Source: DASUPK01 sp033856335
GTDB taxonomy: Bacteria; Actinomycetota; Thermoleophilia; Solirubrobacterales; 70-9
Length of the DNA: 5,694 nucleotides
NCBI GenBank assembly: GCA_033856335.1
Contig: JAWVFG010000099.1
Location: 1-5,694 of the forward strand
Direction of reading: 5' to 3'
The notes beneath the pieces were generated by a model. The model had not been told where the DNA came from and made no database searches. It saw only the letters and a program-made list of their open reading frames with translations. Positions 1 to 5,512 of the stretch are shown here, one piece after another. Position 1 is the stretch's first letter. The number at the start of each line of letters is the position of its first letter. The position numbers and the translations under genes are program-made.

Positions 1-731
1 TCCTGGGTGACGGCGACCGTGAACTCGAAATGCGCCGCCAGGGAGTCGTCCTGGGAGTAGACGGCCCACCCGTCCGAGCCCATGCGGACGTCGGCGCCGC
101 CGGCGTTCACCATCGGCTCGATCGCGAGAACCATGCCGATCTCGAGCTCCGGTCCCTTTCCGGGGTCCCCGAAGTTCGGGATCTGCGGATCCTCGTGCAT
201 CTCGCGGCCGATCCCGTGCCCCACCAGGGTGCGGATGATCGAGAGGCCGTCGCGCTCGACGCGCTGCTGGACGGCGTGCGAGATGTCGCTGAGGTGGTTT
301 CCGGGCACCGCCTGGGCGATCCCCTCGAAGAGAGCGTCGCGGGTCGTCTCCAGCAGCGGCTCGGCCTCGTCAGGGGACTCGCCGATCGGCACGGTGATCG
401 CCGCGTCCGCGACCCAGCCCTCGTAGGTGACGCCGACGTCGATCGAGAGGATGTCGCCGCGCCGGAGCTCGTAGGGACCCGGGATGCCGTGAACGACCAT
501 CGAGTTCGGGGAGGTGCAGATGGAGCCGGGGAAGCCCCGGTAGCCCTTGAAGGAGGGAACCGCGCCCTGCGAGCGGATGAACTTCTCCGCCGCCTCGTCG
601 AGCTCCTTGGTGGTGACGCCGGGCCGCGCCTTCGAGCGGAGCATCTGCAGGCAGCGTGCCTGGATCCGGCCGGCGGCCGCCATGGCCTCGATCTGCTCGG
701 TCGTCTTGCGAATGATCATGCCGCGATACAT
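1..731 (-). CDS. map: Type I methionine aminopeptidase, C-terminus cut by window edge
   Basis: This cytosolic metalloenzyme removes the initiator methionine from nascent proteins as they leave the ribosome. I translated it by hand; the frame stays open to the window edge. Counted from the internal Met at 717-719, it has 239 visible residues. The pita-bread metal ligands are all present: Asp94 (in LSIDVG), Asp105 (in VADAA), His168 (in GHGIG), Glu201 (in IEPM) and Glu232 (in FEFT), plus the substrate-side His77 (in VVHGIP). All fall three residues below the E. coli positions 97, 108, 171, 204, 235 and 79, so only roughly ten residues should be missing. Two starts are possible: ATG at 729-731 (MYRGMIIRKT), with a weak close GGG upstream, or ATG at 717-719 (MIIRKT), which matches the usual family N-terminus. 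The gene follows adk by 13 or 25 nt. One oddity is Phe where the usual motif reads Glu-His-Thr. There is no N-terminal zinc-finger extension, as in short type Ia enzymes. Identity is very secure; the start is not. Confidence 0.96.
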   Translation of the reverse strand, partial: MYRGMIIRKTTEQIEAMAAAGRIQARCLQMLRSKARPGVTTKELDEAAEKFIRSQGAVPSFKGYRGFPGSICTSPNSMVVHGIPGPYELRRGDILSIDVGVTYEGWVADAAITVPIGESPDEAEPLLETTRDALFEGIAQAVPGNHLSDISHAVQQRVERDGLSIIRTLVGHGIGREMHEDPQIPNFGDPGKGPELEIGMVLAIEPMVNAGGADVRMGSDGWAVYSQDDSLAAHFEFTVAVTQ

Positions 732-744
732 GGTCCCGCCCGTC

Positions 745-1437
745 TCACATCCCCTCCTCTTCCTCTCGGCGCAGAGTGGCGAGGATCCCGTGGATCCCCT
801 CCTCAACTTCGTCCGGCGAGCGCTCACCGTTAACGCGATTGAGGATGCCACGCTCCTCGTAGTAGGAGATCAGGGGCTCGGTCTTCTCACGATATTGCGC
901 GAGGCGGTTCTTGATCACGTCGGGCTTGTCGTCGTCACGGACGGTCAGCTTGCCGCCGTCGATGTCGCAGACGTCCTCCTGCTTCGGGGGGTCGAAGTCG
1001 AGGTGGTAGATGTGGCTCGGATCGACCTCGCAGGTGCGGCGGCCGCCCAGCCGGCGGACCACCTCCTCCTCGGAGACCTCGATCAGGATGGCCGCGGTCA
1101 TCTCGCGCCGCAGCTCCTTCATCTTGGCGTCGAGCGCCTCTGCCTGTGGCACGGTGCGAGGAAAGCCATCGAGGACGAATCCATCGGCCGCCTCCTCGGT
1201 CTGAAGTCGCTCGGCGATCACCCCGATGATCACCTCGTCGGGGACCAGGTCGCCCCGGTCCATGTAGTCCTTGGCCAGCTTGCCGATATCGGTCCCGTCC
1301 TTGACCGCGGCGCGCAGGATGTCGCCCGTCGCGAAGTAGGGCAACCGGAAGTCCTCGCGGAGCCGCTCCCCCTGGGTCCCCTTCCCGCTGCCGGGCGGGC
1401 CGAGCAGGATCAGATTCAGCTCGGGCAAGCCCGGCAC
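745..1437 (-). CDS. adk: Adenylate kinase, long-LID form
   Basis: This enzyme catalyses reversible phosphoryl transfer between ATP and AMP to give two ADP in the cytosol. The frame encodes 230 residues. It shows the P-loop GPPGSGKGT (residues 13-21, Lys19), the AMP-binding TGDILR (37-42), the DGFPRT motif (90-95), an inserted LID domain (about 129-167), and the RDDD-containing hinge (167-170) followed by Arg178. The LID carries Cys136-x2-Asp139 and Cys157-x2-Asp160 instead of the common Cys-x2-Cys / Cys-x2-Cys or Asp zinc site. The C-terminus ends in an acidic run (REEEEGM). The start is uncertain. GTG at 1435-1437 has no spaced Shine-Dalgarno; TTG at 1426-1428 lies 6 nt after GGGGTG and gives 227 residues; the conserved N-terminus (xNLILLGPPG) begins only at Leu7. 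The gene follows secY by 13 nt, the usual neighbour in secY-adk-map operons. Identity is certain from the motifs. Confidence 0.96.
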   Translation of the reverse strand: MPGLPELNLILLGPPGSGKGTQGERLREDFRLPYFATGDILRAAVKDGTDIGKLAKDYMDRGDLVPDEVIIGVIAERLQTEEAADGFVLDGFPRTVPQAEALDAKMKELRREMTAAILIEVSEEEVVRRLGGRRTCEVDPSHIYHLDFDPPKQEDVCDIDGGKLTVRDDDKPDVIKNRLAQYREKTEPLISYYEERGILNRVNGERSPDEVEEGIHGILATLRREEEEGM

Positions 1438-1450
1438 CCCAGCGCAGGCG

Positions 1451-2719
1451 TCACTTCAGGAAACCCTCGTAGTTCCGCATCATCAGCTGGGCCTCGAGCT
1501 GCTTGACCGTGTCGAGGGCCACGCCCACGACGATCAGGATCGAGGTCCCGCCGAAGAAGAAGTTGGCCGACGTCTGGCTGATCAGGATCGTCGGCAGCGC
1601 TGCGACCGCGCCCAGGTACAGGGCGCCGGGGAAGGTGAGCCTGGACAGGATGCGGTCCAGGTATTCGGCGGTAGGTCGCCCGGGCCGTACGCCGGGGATG
1701 AAACCGCCGTATTTCTTCAGGTTGTCCGCCTGGTCCACCGGGTTGAAGGTGACCGCCGTGTAGAAGTAGGTGAAGATCACGATGAAGAAGACCTCGCCGA
1801 CCACGTAGTGCCAGCTGCTCGGGCTGAAGAAGGCGGCGAAGTCGAGCGCCGCCGGGGTGTTGATCATCTGCCCGACGGTCGGCGGGAAGGCCATGATCGA
1901 GGCGGCGAAGATCACCGGGATCACGCCGGCCATGTTCACGCGCAGCGGTAAGTAGGTCGACCCGCCCGCCGTCATCCGGCGGCCCACCACTCGTTTGGCG
2001 TACTGCACAGGGATACGCCGCTGGCCCTCCTGTACGTAGACGATGGCCACGACCACGGCCAGCGCGATGAAGGGCATCATCACGACGAAGACCTGATCGG
2101 GGTTGGTCCACCACTTCTCGATCCCGGTGGGTAAGCGGGAGACGATCGAGGCGAAGATCATCAGAGAGATCCCGTTGCCGATCCCTCGCTGGGTGATCAA
2201 CTCGCCCATCCACATCAGGATCGTGCACCCGGCTGTCAGCGTGACGACGATCAGGAAGACCTTCGGGAAGGTGCGCTGGCCGATCACGCTCTGGCCCGCG
2301 AAGCTCCCCGAGCTGAAGAGGAAGACGTAGCCCAGGGACTGGGCGAAGGCGAGGACCACCGTCAGGTAGCGGGTGTACTGGGTGATCTTCTGTTGCCCGA
2401 CCTCTCCCTCCTTCTGCAGGCGCTCCAGGGAGGGCACGACCACGGTCAGGAGCTGCAGGATGATCGAGGCCGTGATGTAGGGCATGATCCCCAGCGCGAA
2501 CAGGGAGAGCCTCGACAGGCTGCCGCCCGAGAAGAGGTTGAGGAAGCCCAGGATGTTCGAGCCGCCGACGTTGTTGACGCCGTCCTTGATCGCCTGCGCG
2601 TCAACCCCGGGCGACGGGATGTAGGCGCCCAGCCGGTACAGCGCCAGGATCCCGGCCGTGAAGATCAGCTTCTTGCGGATCTCCGCAACCGTGAAGGAGT
2701 TGAGGATCGTCTGCAGCAC
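1451..2719 (-). CDS. secY: Protein translocase channel subunit SecY
   Basis: SecY is the central channel of the SecYEG translocon in the cytoplasmic membrane; it passes unfolded secretory proteins and releases membrane segments sideways. The 422-residue product is of usual length and has about ten hydrophobic helices. Visible hallmarks are RKKLIFTAGILALYRLG (TM1, about 15-31), IPSPGV followed by the plug region (34-70), MPYITASIILQLL (79-91), the cytosolic GQQKITQYTRYLT (108-120), the ITQRGIGNGISLMIF signature (175-189), the ribosome/SecA-contacting loop QEGQRRIPVQYAKR (230-243), the second cytosolic loop LKKYGGFIPGVRPGRPT (334-350), and the C-terminal EAQLMMRNYEGFLK. The start is GTG at 2717-2719, sharing one base with the rplO stop (TAGTG), with GAGG 10 nt upstream. 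Its place after rplO is the standard spc arrangement. Nothing is truncated or missing. Confidence 0.98.
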   Translation of the reverse strand: MLQTILNSFTVAEIRKKLIFTAGILALYRLGAYIPSPGVDAQAIKDGVNNVGGSNILGFLNLFSGGSLSRLSLFALGIMPYITASIILQLLTVVVPSLERLQKEGEVGQQKITQYTRYLTVVLAFAQSLGYVFLFSSGSFAGQSVIGQRTFPKVFLIVVTLTAGCTILMWMGELITQRGIGNGISLMIFASIVSRLPTGIEKWWTNPDQVFVVMMPFIALAVVVAIVYVQEGQRRIPVQYAKRVVGRRMTAGGSTYLPLRVNMAGVIPVIFAASIMAFPPTVGQMINTPAALDFAAFFSPSSWHYVVGEVFFIVIFTYFYTAVTFNPVDQADNLKKYGGFIPGVRPGRPTAEYLDRILSRLTFPGALYLGAVAALPTILISQTSANFFFGGTSILIVVGVALDTVKQLEAQLMMRNYEGFLK

Positions 2720-3210
2720 TAGGAGATGACCTCGGTGCTGCCGCCGGCCGCCTCGATCTTCTCCTTGGCCTTGGCACTGAACGCGTGCGCCTTGACGGTG
2801 AGCTTCTTGGAGATCTCGCCGCGGGCGAGGATCTTGACCGGATGGCGTCGCTTGGCGAGACCGGCCGCGCGCAGCGACTCGGGCGTGACCTCGTCATTCG
2901 CCTTGAAGCGGGAGTCGAGGTCGGAGAGGTTGACCGGCTGCGTCTGCGTTCGGAAATTCTCGAACGGCATCGACATCTTCTTGTTGGGACCGCGCAGCTT
3001 GCGCATCCGCATGTGGACCGGGTTCTGGCCGCCCTCGTAGGCGGTCCTGCTCTTGCTGCCCGCGCGGGCGCCGGCGCCCTTGTGTCCCCGACCCGAGGTC
3101 TTGCCATGTCCCGTCCCCGGCCCGCGGCCCAGCCGCTTGCGCGGGCGTCGCGATCCCGGAGCCGGCTTCAGCGTGTGCAGGCCGACGTTCTCCTGCTTGT
3201 CGTCAGCCAT
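2719..3210 (-). CDS. rplO: 50S ribosomal protein uL15 (L15)
   Basis: uL15 is a late-assembling large-subunit protein whose long basic N-terminal arm penetrates 23S rRNA. The product has 163 residues, slightly longer than the typical ~145-150. It begins with the characteristic LHTLKPAPGSRRPRKR stretch, followed by the glycine/lysine-rich GRGPGTGHGKTSGRGHKG (28-45) and YEGGQNPV (58-65). The C-terminal globular domain includes PVKILARGEISKKLTVKAHAFS (124-145) and ends near AGGSTEVIS. I chose ATG at 3208-3210 because GAGG lies 6 nt upstream and it gives the family N-terminus; a TTG four codons earlier is in frame but lies in the Shine-Dalgarno itself. The start codon lies inside the end of rpmD (8-nt overlap) and the stop overlaps the secY start, so translation of the three genes is probably coupled. 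Confidence 0.97.
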   Translation of the reverse strand: MADDKQENVGLHTLKPAPGSRRPRKRLGRGPGTGHGKTSGRGHKGAGARAGSKSRTAYEGGQNPVHMRMRKLRGPNKKMSMPFENFRTQTQPVNLSDLDSRFKANDEVTPESLRAAGLAKRRHPVKILARGEISKKLTVKAHAFSAKAKEKIEAAGGSTEVIS

Positions 3211-3382
3211 TCTCGACCTCAACCAGGTGGCTGACGGCGCGAATCATCCCGCGCAGCTGCGGCGTGTCGGCGTGCTTCGCCTCCTTGCCGATCCGGCCGA
3301 GCTTGAGCGAGCGGAGGGTGTCGCGCTGGACGCCGGAGGCGCCGTTCGAGGAGCGGACCTGCTTGAGCTCCACGTCGGCCAT
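3203..3382 (-). CDS. rpmD: 50S ribosomal protein uL30 (L30)
   Basis: uL30 is a small large-subunit protein, present in many but not all bacteria. I translated this 59-residue frame by hand. It shows the uL30 pattern: MADVELKQVRSS at the start, then QRDTLRSLKLGRIGK (19-33), then DTPQLRGMI (39-47) and HLVEVE (52-57). The length matches the bacterial family (about 58-60). The ATG at 3380-3382 directly abuts the rpsE stop codon (TAGATG, no gap), so it most likely depends on terminating rpsE ribosomes. Its own stop lies 8 nt inside rplO. The position between rpsE and rplO is the invariant spc location. Confidence is high from sequence and context together. Confidence 0.96.
   Translation of the reverse strand: MADVELKQVRSSNGASGVQRDTLRSLKLGRIGKEAKHADTPQLRGMIRAVSHLVEVENG
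3217..3220 (-). promoter_or_regulatory. Shine-Dalgarno for rplO
   Basis: GAGG, followed by a 6-nt spacer (TCGAGA) before the rplO ATG at 3208-3210. It lies within the last codons of rpmD. It decides the ATG over the upstream in-frame TTG at 3220-3222, which overlaps this motif. Confidence 0.7.
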
Positions 3383-3994
3383 CTATGACGTCTCCTCGGG
3401 TGAGGTGTTCACGGCTTCGCCATCAGAAGCCGCCTCCTTGGGCGCTTCCTCCTTCGGCGCATCTTCGGCGACGCTTACGCCATTGCCGACTCCCAGGACC
3501 TCGCGCACGGAGATCCCGCGCAGCTTCGCCACGTCCTCGGGCCGGCGCAGGCTCCCAAGTCCCTGCATGGTCGCCTTGACAAGGTTGATCGGGTTCTGGG
3601 TGCCGATGCTCTTGGTGAGCACGTCCCGGACCCCGCCGAGCTCGAGCACGGCGCGCACGCCGCCTCCGGCGATCACGCCGGTACCGGGGCTCGCCGGGCG
3701 CAGCACCACATGGCCGGCGCCGAAGCGGCCGATCACGCGGTGGGTGAGCGTCTGCCCGTACTTGGGGATCCGGATCAGGTTCTTGCGGGCGTCCTCGACC
3801 GCCTTCTGGATGGCGAGGGGCACCTCGCGGGCCTTGCCGTAGCCGATCCCGACCACGGAGTCCTCGTCGCCGACCGCAACCAGGGCGGTGAACGAGAAGC
3901 GCCGGCCGCCCTTGACGACCTTGGCGACGCGGTTGATCTCGATCACCCGCTCCTGCAGGTCGAGACCCTTGGGACTGACGCTCTCTACGGCCAT
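3383..3994 (-). CDS. rpsE: 30S ribosomal protein uS5 (S5) with acidic C-terminal tail
   Basis: uS5 helps shape the mRNA entry channel of the small subunit and contributes to decoding accuracy. The product has 203 residues. The double-stranded-RNA-binding-like N-terminal domain includes LQERVIEINRVAKVVKGGRR (13-32) and FTALVAVGDEDSVVGIGYGKA (35-55); the C-terminal domain includes RVIGRFGAGHVVLRPASPGTGVIAGGGVRAVLE (86-118), DVLTKSIGTQNPINLVKAT (124-142) and a core end near residue 166-168. About 36 further residues, rich in Glu, Ala, Pro and Ser, extend beyond the core; E. coli S5 stops at 167. The ATG at 3992-3994 is the only start in the frame that keeps the domain intact, because an in-frame stop lies at 4040-4042 and no other start codon intervenes. 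It has no Shine-Dalgarno; the upstream 15 nt are pyrimidine-rich. It follows rplR by 37 nt, the largest gap in the window, and abuts rpmD. Confidence 0.97.
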   Translation of the reverse strand: MAVESVSPKGLDLQERVIEINRVAKVVKGGRRFSFTALVAVGDEDSVVGIGYGKAREVPLAIQKAVEDARKNLIRIPKYGQTLTHRVIGRFGAGHVVLRPASPGTGVIAGGGVRAVLELGGVRDVLTKSIGTQNPINLVKATMQGLGSLRRPEDVAKLRGISVREVLGVGNGVSVAEDAPKEEAPKEAASDGEAVNTSPEETS

Positions 3995-4032
3995 AGGACG
4001 GACGAAGGTAGCGGGTTTGCGGTGGCGGCCAT
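3985..4032 (-). other. Possible 15-codon coupling frame between rplR and rpsE
   Basis: An ATG shares one base with the rplR stop (TGATG) and opens the frame MAATANPLPSSVLWP, ending at TAG 3985-3987. The rpsE ATG (3992-3994) lies three codons before that stop, out of frame. A ribosome finishing rplR could start here and terminate within reinitiation distance of rpsE, which lacks its own Shine-Dalgarno. There is no protein evidence, and a short open frame can arise by chance. This is a hypothesis about translation, not a claim for a functional peptide. Confidence 0.3.
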
Positions 4033-4385
4033 CAGAACTTCAGGCCCCCTTCGCGGGCGCCCTCCGCGATCGCCGCGACGCGGCCGTGGAAGCGGTATCC
4101 GCCGCGATCGAAGACGCACGTCTCGACGCCGGCGGCCTTGCCGCGCTCCGCGAGCAGCTCCCCGACGCGCTTGGCCTGGTCCATCGATCCAAGCTTGCGC
4201 AGGTCGGCCTCGGTCCAGGAGACGGAGGCCACGGTGCGGCCGGCGTCGTCGTCGATCAGCTGCGCGAACACGCCGCGATTCGACCGGTACACGGACAGGC
4301 GGGGGCGCTCCGCGCTGCCACGAATGCGTGCCCGCACGCGCCTGCGGCGGCGCAGCCTCCTCTGTGGCTTGGTGAGGACCGTCAT
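4032..4385 (-). CDS. rplR: 50S ribosomal protein uL18 (L18)
   Basis: uL18 binds 5S rRNA together with uL5 and anchors it in the central protuberance of the large subunit. The product has 117 residues, the usual length. It has a strongly basic N-terminal arm (Arg/Lys-rich, residues 6-22), then RPRLSVYRSNRGVFAQLIDDDAGRT (27-51), LASASS-like TVASVSW (51-57), and the C-terminal VFDRGGYRFHGRVAAIAEGAREGGLKF (91-117), which is the diagnostic uL18 end. The ATG at 4383-4385 shares one base with the rplF stop (TGATG) and is preceded by a purine-rich GGGAAGAGAG. The gene sits between rplF and rpsE as in most bacteria. Confidence 0.97.
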   Translation of the reverse strand: MTVLTKPQRRLRRRRRVRARIRGSAERPRLSVYRSNRGVFAQLIDDDAGRTVASVSWTEADLRKLGSMDQAKRVGELLAERGKAAGVETCVFDRGGYRFHGRVAAIAEGAREGGLKF

Positions 4386-4918
4386 CAGGCTCTCTTCCCG
4401 ACCTTGCGCGCGACGTGCTCGCCGGCGTAGCGGACGCCCTTGCCCTTGTAGGGCTCCGGCGGGCGCGACTTGCGGATGCGTGCGGCCGTCTCGCCGACAA
4501 GCTGCTTGTCGATCCCGCGGACCACGACCTCGGTGGGCTGCGGGACCTCGAACTCGATTCCGTCGGGCGCCTCGATCGAGACCGGGTGCGAGTAGCCGAG
4601 CGCCATCTCCAGGTTGTTGCCCTTGAGGTTGGCCCGGTAGCCGACCCCCTGGATCTCGAGGCGCCGCTCGAAGCCGTCGGTGACGCCCTCGACCATGTTC
4701 GCGATCAGGCTCCTTGTGAGCCCGTGCAGGGCGCGGTGCTCGCCCCGGTCGGTGGGTCTGGCGACGGTCAGGGTGCCGTCGTCGATCGCGACCTTCATGT
4801 CGCGGTCGACGTCCTGGTTGAGCTCGCCCTTGGGGCCCTTGACGCTGACAGCGCCGGGCTTGACGTCGATCTCGACGCCGTCCGGGATCTCGATTGGCTT
4901 TCGTCCGATTCGACTCAT
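4385..4918 (-). CDS. rplF: 50S ribosomal protein uL6 (L6)
   Basis: uL6 lies near the factor-binding region of the large subunit, beside the sarcin-ricin loop. The product has 177 residues, exactly typical. The start MSRIGRKPIEIP is the family N-terminus. The first domain contains VKGPKGEL (26-33) and the second the GVGYRANLKGNNLEMALGYSHPV stretch (91-113). The C-terminal signature RPPEPYKGKGVRYAGE (152-167) and a basic end (ARKVGKRA) follow. I chose ATG at 4916-4918 because it gives that conserved N-terminus and has GGTGAT 9 nt upstream; 15 in-frame residues further upstream belong to the rpsH end and are not family-like. It follows rpsH by 10 nt and overlaps rplR by one base. Confidence 0.98.
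   Translation of the reverse strand: MSRIGRKPIEIPDGVEIDVKPGAVSVKGPKGELNQDVDRDMKVAIDDGTLTVARPTDRGEHRALHGLTRSLIANMVEGVTDGFERRLEIQGVGYRANLKGNNLEMALGYSHPVSIEAPDGIEFEVPQPTEVVVRGIDKQLVGETAARIRKSRPPEPYKGKGVRYAGEHVARKVGKRA
4390..4399 (-). promoter_or_regulatory. Ribosome binding region of rplR
   Basis: A purine run GGGAAGAGAG ends 4 nt before the rplR ATG, inside the last codons of rplF. It is only a partial match to AAGGAGG but is the best candidate. Because the start shares a base with the rplF stop, coupling may matter more than the site itself. Confidence 0.5.
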
Positions 4919-4928
4919 CAGAAGTTGA

Positions 4929-5324
4929 TCACCAGACGTGGGCGACGACCTCGCCGCCGACACCCCTCTGCCGGGCCTCGTGGCCGGTCATCACGCCGCG
5001 CGAGGTGGACATGATCGTGGTGCCCATCCCTCCGAAGACTCGAGGGACCTCGTCCTTGGGAACGTAGCGGCGCCGGCCCGGGCGCGAGACCCGGTCCATG
5101 CCGCTGATCACCGGGTCGCGGGTCTCGGTGTAGCGGAGGCGAACCTTGATCACCTCGCCGATCCGCGCGGGCTCCACGCTGAAGTCGGAGATGTAGCCCT
5201 GCTCCTTGAGGATGCGCGACATCTCGCGCTTCAGGCGCGAGGCGGGGATCTCCACCACCTCGTGGTCGGCGAGCAGCGCGTTGCGAATTCGGTTCAGGTA
5301 ATCGGATATCGGGTCGGTCAGCAT
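4929..5324 (-). CDS. rpsH: 30S ribosomal protein uS8 (S8)
   Basis: uS8 binds the central domain of 16S rRNA early in assembly; in E. coli it also represses the spc mRNA near the rplE start, a site that would lie upstream of this window. The product has 131 residues, the normal length. It starts MLTDPISDYLNRIRNA (1-16), followed by the IPASRLKREMSRILKEQGYI helix region (26-45), VISGMDRVSRPGRRRYV (72-88) and EVPRVFGGMGTTIMSTSRGVMT (92-113). The diagnostic C-terminus HEARQRGVGGEVVAHVW carries the rRNA-binding loop. The ATG at 5322-5324 is two nt after the rpsN stop. In-frame residues further upstream are read through rpsN in another frame and are rejected. Confidence 0.98.
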   Translation of the reverse strand: MLTDPISDYLNRIRNALLADHEVVEIPASRLKREMSRILKEQGYISDFSVEPARIGEVIKVRLRYTETRDPVISGMDRVSRPGRRRYVPKDEVPRVFGGMGTTIMSTSRGVMTGHEARQRGVGGEVVAHVW

Positions 5325-5326
5325 TC

Positions 5327-5512
5327 CTACCAGCTCGACTTGGTCATTCCCGGCACATAGCCGTTGTGCGCGGCATCGCGCAGGCAGATCCGGCAGAGGC
5401 CGAACTTGCGGTAGTACGCACGCGGCCGGCCGCAGCGGCGGCAGCGGTGGTACCCGCGGGTCTTGAACTTGGGAACGCGGCGCTGCCGCACCCTCTGTGA
5501 TGTCTTTGCCAT
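5327..5512 (-). CDS. rpsN: 30S ribosomal protein uS14, zinc-binding type Z
   Basis: uS14 is a small-subunit head protein. The product has 61 residues and is the short zinc-ribbon (C+) form, also called type Z or rpsZ, rather than the ~100-residue zinc-free form. The four zinc ligands are Cys24, Cys27, Cys40 and Cys43 (CRRC, 12-residue spacer, CRIC). The N-terminus MAKTSQRVRQRRVPKFKTR and the C-terminal MTKSSW (family: KASW) are typical. The ATG at 5510-5512 shares one base with the upstream gene's stop (TGATG), and a strong AAGGAAG lies about 7 nt upstream. Its place directly before rpsH is standard in Gram-positive, actinobacterial and many other lineages. Confidence 0.98.
   Translation of the reverse strand: MAKTSQRVRQRRVPKFKTRGYHRCRRCGRPRAYYRKFGLCRICLRDAAHNGYVPGMTKSSW

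Noticed and set aside
30..833. Plus-strand open frame of 267 codons opposite map
   Set aside because: It mirrors the map codon pattern (Arg/Ala/Asp/Val-rich, low complexity). map on the minus strand carries all metal ligands.
547..1506. Long plus-strand open frame of 319 codons opposite map, adk and the secY end
   Set aside because: It is antisense to two genes with intact catalytic motifs, has no family-like motif and no ribosome binding site, and is the usual shadow produced by G/C-rich third positions on the other strand.
1416..2228. Minus-strand 270-codon frame inside secY and adk
   Set aside because: It is a shifted frame within secY; the Arg/Asp/His-rich product has no membrane segments or recognisable motif, whereas the secY frame is complete.
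3211..3222. TTG start four codons upstream for rplO
   Set aside because: The TTG overlaps the Shine-Dalgarno of the ATG start, and the extra residues are not conserved in uL15.
3995..4031. Internal promoter or terminator between rplR and rpsE
   Set aside because: The 37-nt gap has no -10/-35-like spacing that fits, no stem-loop followed by a T run, and is too short to hold a promoter of its own.
3985..4500. Minus-strand 171-codon frame over rplR and the rplF end
   Set aside because: Only its last 15 codons, starting at the TGATG, are of interest as a coupling frame. The rest is an Arg/Ala-rich out-of-frame reading of rplR.
4919..4963. Upstream extension of rplF to an earlier start
   Set aside because: The extra 15 residues overlap the rpsH end and do not resemble the uL6 N-terminus; MSRIGRKP is the family start.
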